A DNA stretch of 25,498 nt, from positions 1-25,498 of the forward strand of contig JBFHDX010000052.1 of the NCBI GenBank assembly GCA_041584475.1, read 5' to 3'. This document shows, in pieces, positions 24,210 through 25,498 of the stretch (the first letter of the stretch is position 1; every line of letters begins with the position of its first letter). The DNA is from JBFHDX01 sp041584475 (GTDB taxonomy: Bacteria; Pseudomonadota; Alphaproteobacteria; UBA8366; JADFVY01). Below the pieces are notes generated by a model, which saw only the letters and a program-made list of their open reading frames with translations, did no database searches and was not told the DNA's origin. A program made the position numbers and the translations under genes.

Positions 24210-25004
24210 ATGGCCGACAGACTGCCGATTTCCGTTTTCATCATCGCCCGCGACGAGGCGGACCGTATCCCGCTTGCCATCGAGAGCGTGCGCGACTGGG
24301 TCGACGAGGTGATCGTCGTCGACTCGGGCAGCGAGGACGATACGGTCAAGGTCGCGGAAGCCCTGGGCGCGCGGGTCGTCTTCAACGAATGGCGCGGCTA
24401 CGGGCCGCAGAAGGTGTATGGCGAGGGATTGTGCCGCAATGACTGGATCCTGAACCTCGACGCCGACGAGGAGGTCAGCGCGGATCTGGCCGCGGAAATC
24501 GGGCGGGAATTCGCGACCGGGCCGCAACACGCGGCATACCGGCTGCCCATCCTGCCACTCTACGCATTTCAGGAGCGCGGCCATCGCTGGACCGCCTTCC
24601 ACCGGCCGGTGCGCCTCTATCGTAAATCTCGCGGCGGTTTCAAGGACAGCACGGTGCACGATTCGGTGGTTGTGCGCGAGGGCACGATCGGCCGCTTGCG
24701 CGGCATGGTGAACCACCGCTCGTTCCGTTCACTCGAACACCATGTCGCCAAGGTGAACGGCTACTCCAGCGCCCAGGCGGAGGATCTGTATCGACGCGGC
24801 CGCAACCCGTCGGCGGCGACGCTCGTCGTGCTTCCCTTCCTGGCCTTCCTCAAGCAGTACGTCCTTCGCCGCGAATTCGTGAACGGCATCGACGGCGTGG
24901 TCGTAAGCCACATGTACGCCTTCCAGCGCTTCATCCGCGTGGCCAAGGCACGCGAACGCTTCCGCCGGGCCGCCAAATCCGGAGGCCGTGCCGATGAGCG
25001 GTAG
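24210..25004 (+). CDS. Family 2 glycosyltransferase (LPS/exopolysaccharide type)
   Basis: A 264-residue GT-A fold glycosyltransferase. The N-terminal ISVFIIARDEADRIP nucleotide-sugar binding strand, VIVVDSGSEDDT, and the metal-binding DAD at 84-86 in LNLDADEEV are diagnostic of the GT2 branch that includes KdtX/WaaE-like lipopolysaccharide core enzymes. The C-terminal half (HSFRSLEHHVAKVNGYSS and a hydrophobic FLAFLKQYVL stretch) fits this subgroup, which adds a hexose to inner-core LPS or a polysaccharide. It has no strong Shine-Dalgarno, so the start is moderately sure. Its stop overlaps the next glycosyltransferase start by 11 bases, indicating an operon for envelope glycan assembly. Confidence 0.88.
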   Translation: MADRLPISVFIIARDEADRIPLAIESVRDWVDEVIVVDSGSEDDTVKVAEALGARVVFNEWRGYGPQKVYGEGLCRNDWILNLDADEEVSADLAAEIGREFATGPQHAAYRLPILPLYAFQERGHRWTAFHRPVRLYRKSRGGFKDSTVHDSVVVREGTIGRLRGMVNHRSFRSLEHHVAKVNGYSSAQAEDLYRRGRNPSAATLVVLPFLAFLKQYVLRREFVNGIDGVVVSHMYAFQRFIRVAKARERFRRAAKSGGRADER

Positions 25005-25498
25005 GACGGCTCTCTGGTGGGGCCGCTTCAATCCGGAATATTCGCGCAACCGTGTCCTGCGGAGATCGCTCGTCGAAGCGGGCTGGAGGGTGGTCGACTT
25101 CCATCCGCGTCTGAGCATGGCCGCCGCGATCGAGGCCGCGTTGCGCGGCGTGGCGCGGCCCGACCTGGTCTGGGTTCCGTGCTTCCGGCAACGCGACCTC
25201 GCGGCCGCGTCGCGTTTCGCCCGCCGGCACGGCGTGCCCCTGCTGTTCGACCCGTTGATCAGCGCCTGGGACAAGCAGGTGTTCGAGCGCGGCAAGTACG
25301 CCGAGGGAAGCGCCGGATCCGAACGAGTGAAGGCCTGGGAATCGCGACTGTTCCGGGCGGCGGACCTGGTTCTCGCCGATACCGAGGGTCACGCGCAGTT
25401 CTTCGCCGAGAGCTTCGGCGTGCCCCGGGACCGTCTGGCGGTCGTCCCCGTTGGCGCCGAGGCGCGCTTCCACCCGGCCCCGCTGCGACCGCGCGACG
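24994..25498 (+). CDS. Glycosyltransferase, GT-B/GT4-like, N-terminal part (cut by the window end)
   Basis: The frame opens at ATG 24994 (GGAGG 8 bases ahead) and runs off the end, showing 168 residues. It begins MSGRTALWWGRFNPEYSRNRV, then LVEAGWRVVDFHPR, and continues with PDLVWVPCFRQ, GVPLLFDPLISAW, ADLVLADTEGHAQFF and VPVGAEARFHP. The last blocks are the typical end of the acceptor-side N-terminal Rossmann domain in GT4-type (GT-B) glycosyltransferases, preceding the sugar-nucleotide domain which lies beyond the window. It overlaps the GT2 gene by 11 bases. Likely a membrane-surface enzyme of polysaccharide or LPS assembly; exact sugar unknown. Confidence 0.8.
   Translation, partial: MSGRTALWWGRFNPEYSRNRVLRRSLVEAGWRVVDFHPRLSMAAAIEAALRGVARPDLVWVPCFRQRDLAAASRFARRHGVPLLFDPLISAWDKQVFERGKYAEGSAGSERVKAWESRLFRAADLVLADTEGHAQFFAESFGVPRDRLAVVPVGAEARFHPAPLRPRD

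Overview
The window is about 25.5 kb of GC-rich, densely coded bacterial chromosome. Gene families, codon bias (TTA, CTA and TCA are rare, so long antisense reading frames stay open) and the many GcvT-fused FAD oxidoreductases point to an alphaproteobacterium, probably free-living and heterotrophic. I cannot name a genus from sequence alone.

Left part (1-9470), mostly housekeeping and envelope functions. It holds the end of a LamG/concanavalin-like protein (cut by the window edge), then three minus-strand genes (hypoxanthine phosphoribosyltransferase hpt, a small holin-like membrane protein, a two-pore-helix-type potassium channel). Plus-strand genes follow: an MltF-type lytic transglycosylase, a large MscS-type channel, a lipoprotein with an alpha/beta-hydrolase domain, a class I/II aminotransferase, and an overlapping PmtA-like SAM methyltransferase.

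Central part (9470-16861), the most interesting region. An XRE-cupin regulator, preceded by a tandem AT-rich dyad that looks like its operator, heads a tight operon. It encodes an FAD oxidoreductase-GcvT fusion of the dimethylglycine/sarcosine dehydrogenase type, a non-pyrrolysine MttB-family methyltransferase, and a second, divergent FAD-GcvT fusion. A decayed IS481-type transposase end (16928-17104) closes the cluster.

Right-central part (17101-21273). On the minus strand lie a creatinase (recognised by near family-wide identity and all catalytic residues) and, downstream, a methyl-accepting chemotaxis protein. Divergent from creatinase is an HpaI-type aldolase. Creatinase makes sarcosine and urea from creatine, and the FAD-GcvT enzymes are of the type that oxidise sarcosine or dimethylglycine and pass the methyl carbon to tetrahydrofolate. 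The region from 9.7 to 20.3 kb therefore reads as a methylated-amine (creatine, sarcosine, possibly a betaine) catabolic island.

Right part (21274-25498). A 320-base gap contains a candidate structured small RNA with promoter and a strong intrinsic terminator. It is followed by a GST-like protein with an extra C-terminal domain, a TauD-type dioxygenase, a convergent TetR-family regulator, and two overlapping glycosyltransferase genes, the last cut by the window end. No tRNA, rRNA or CRISPR array was seen.
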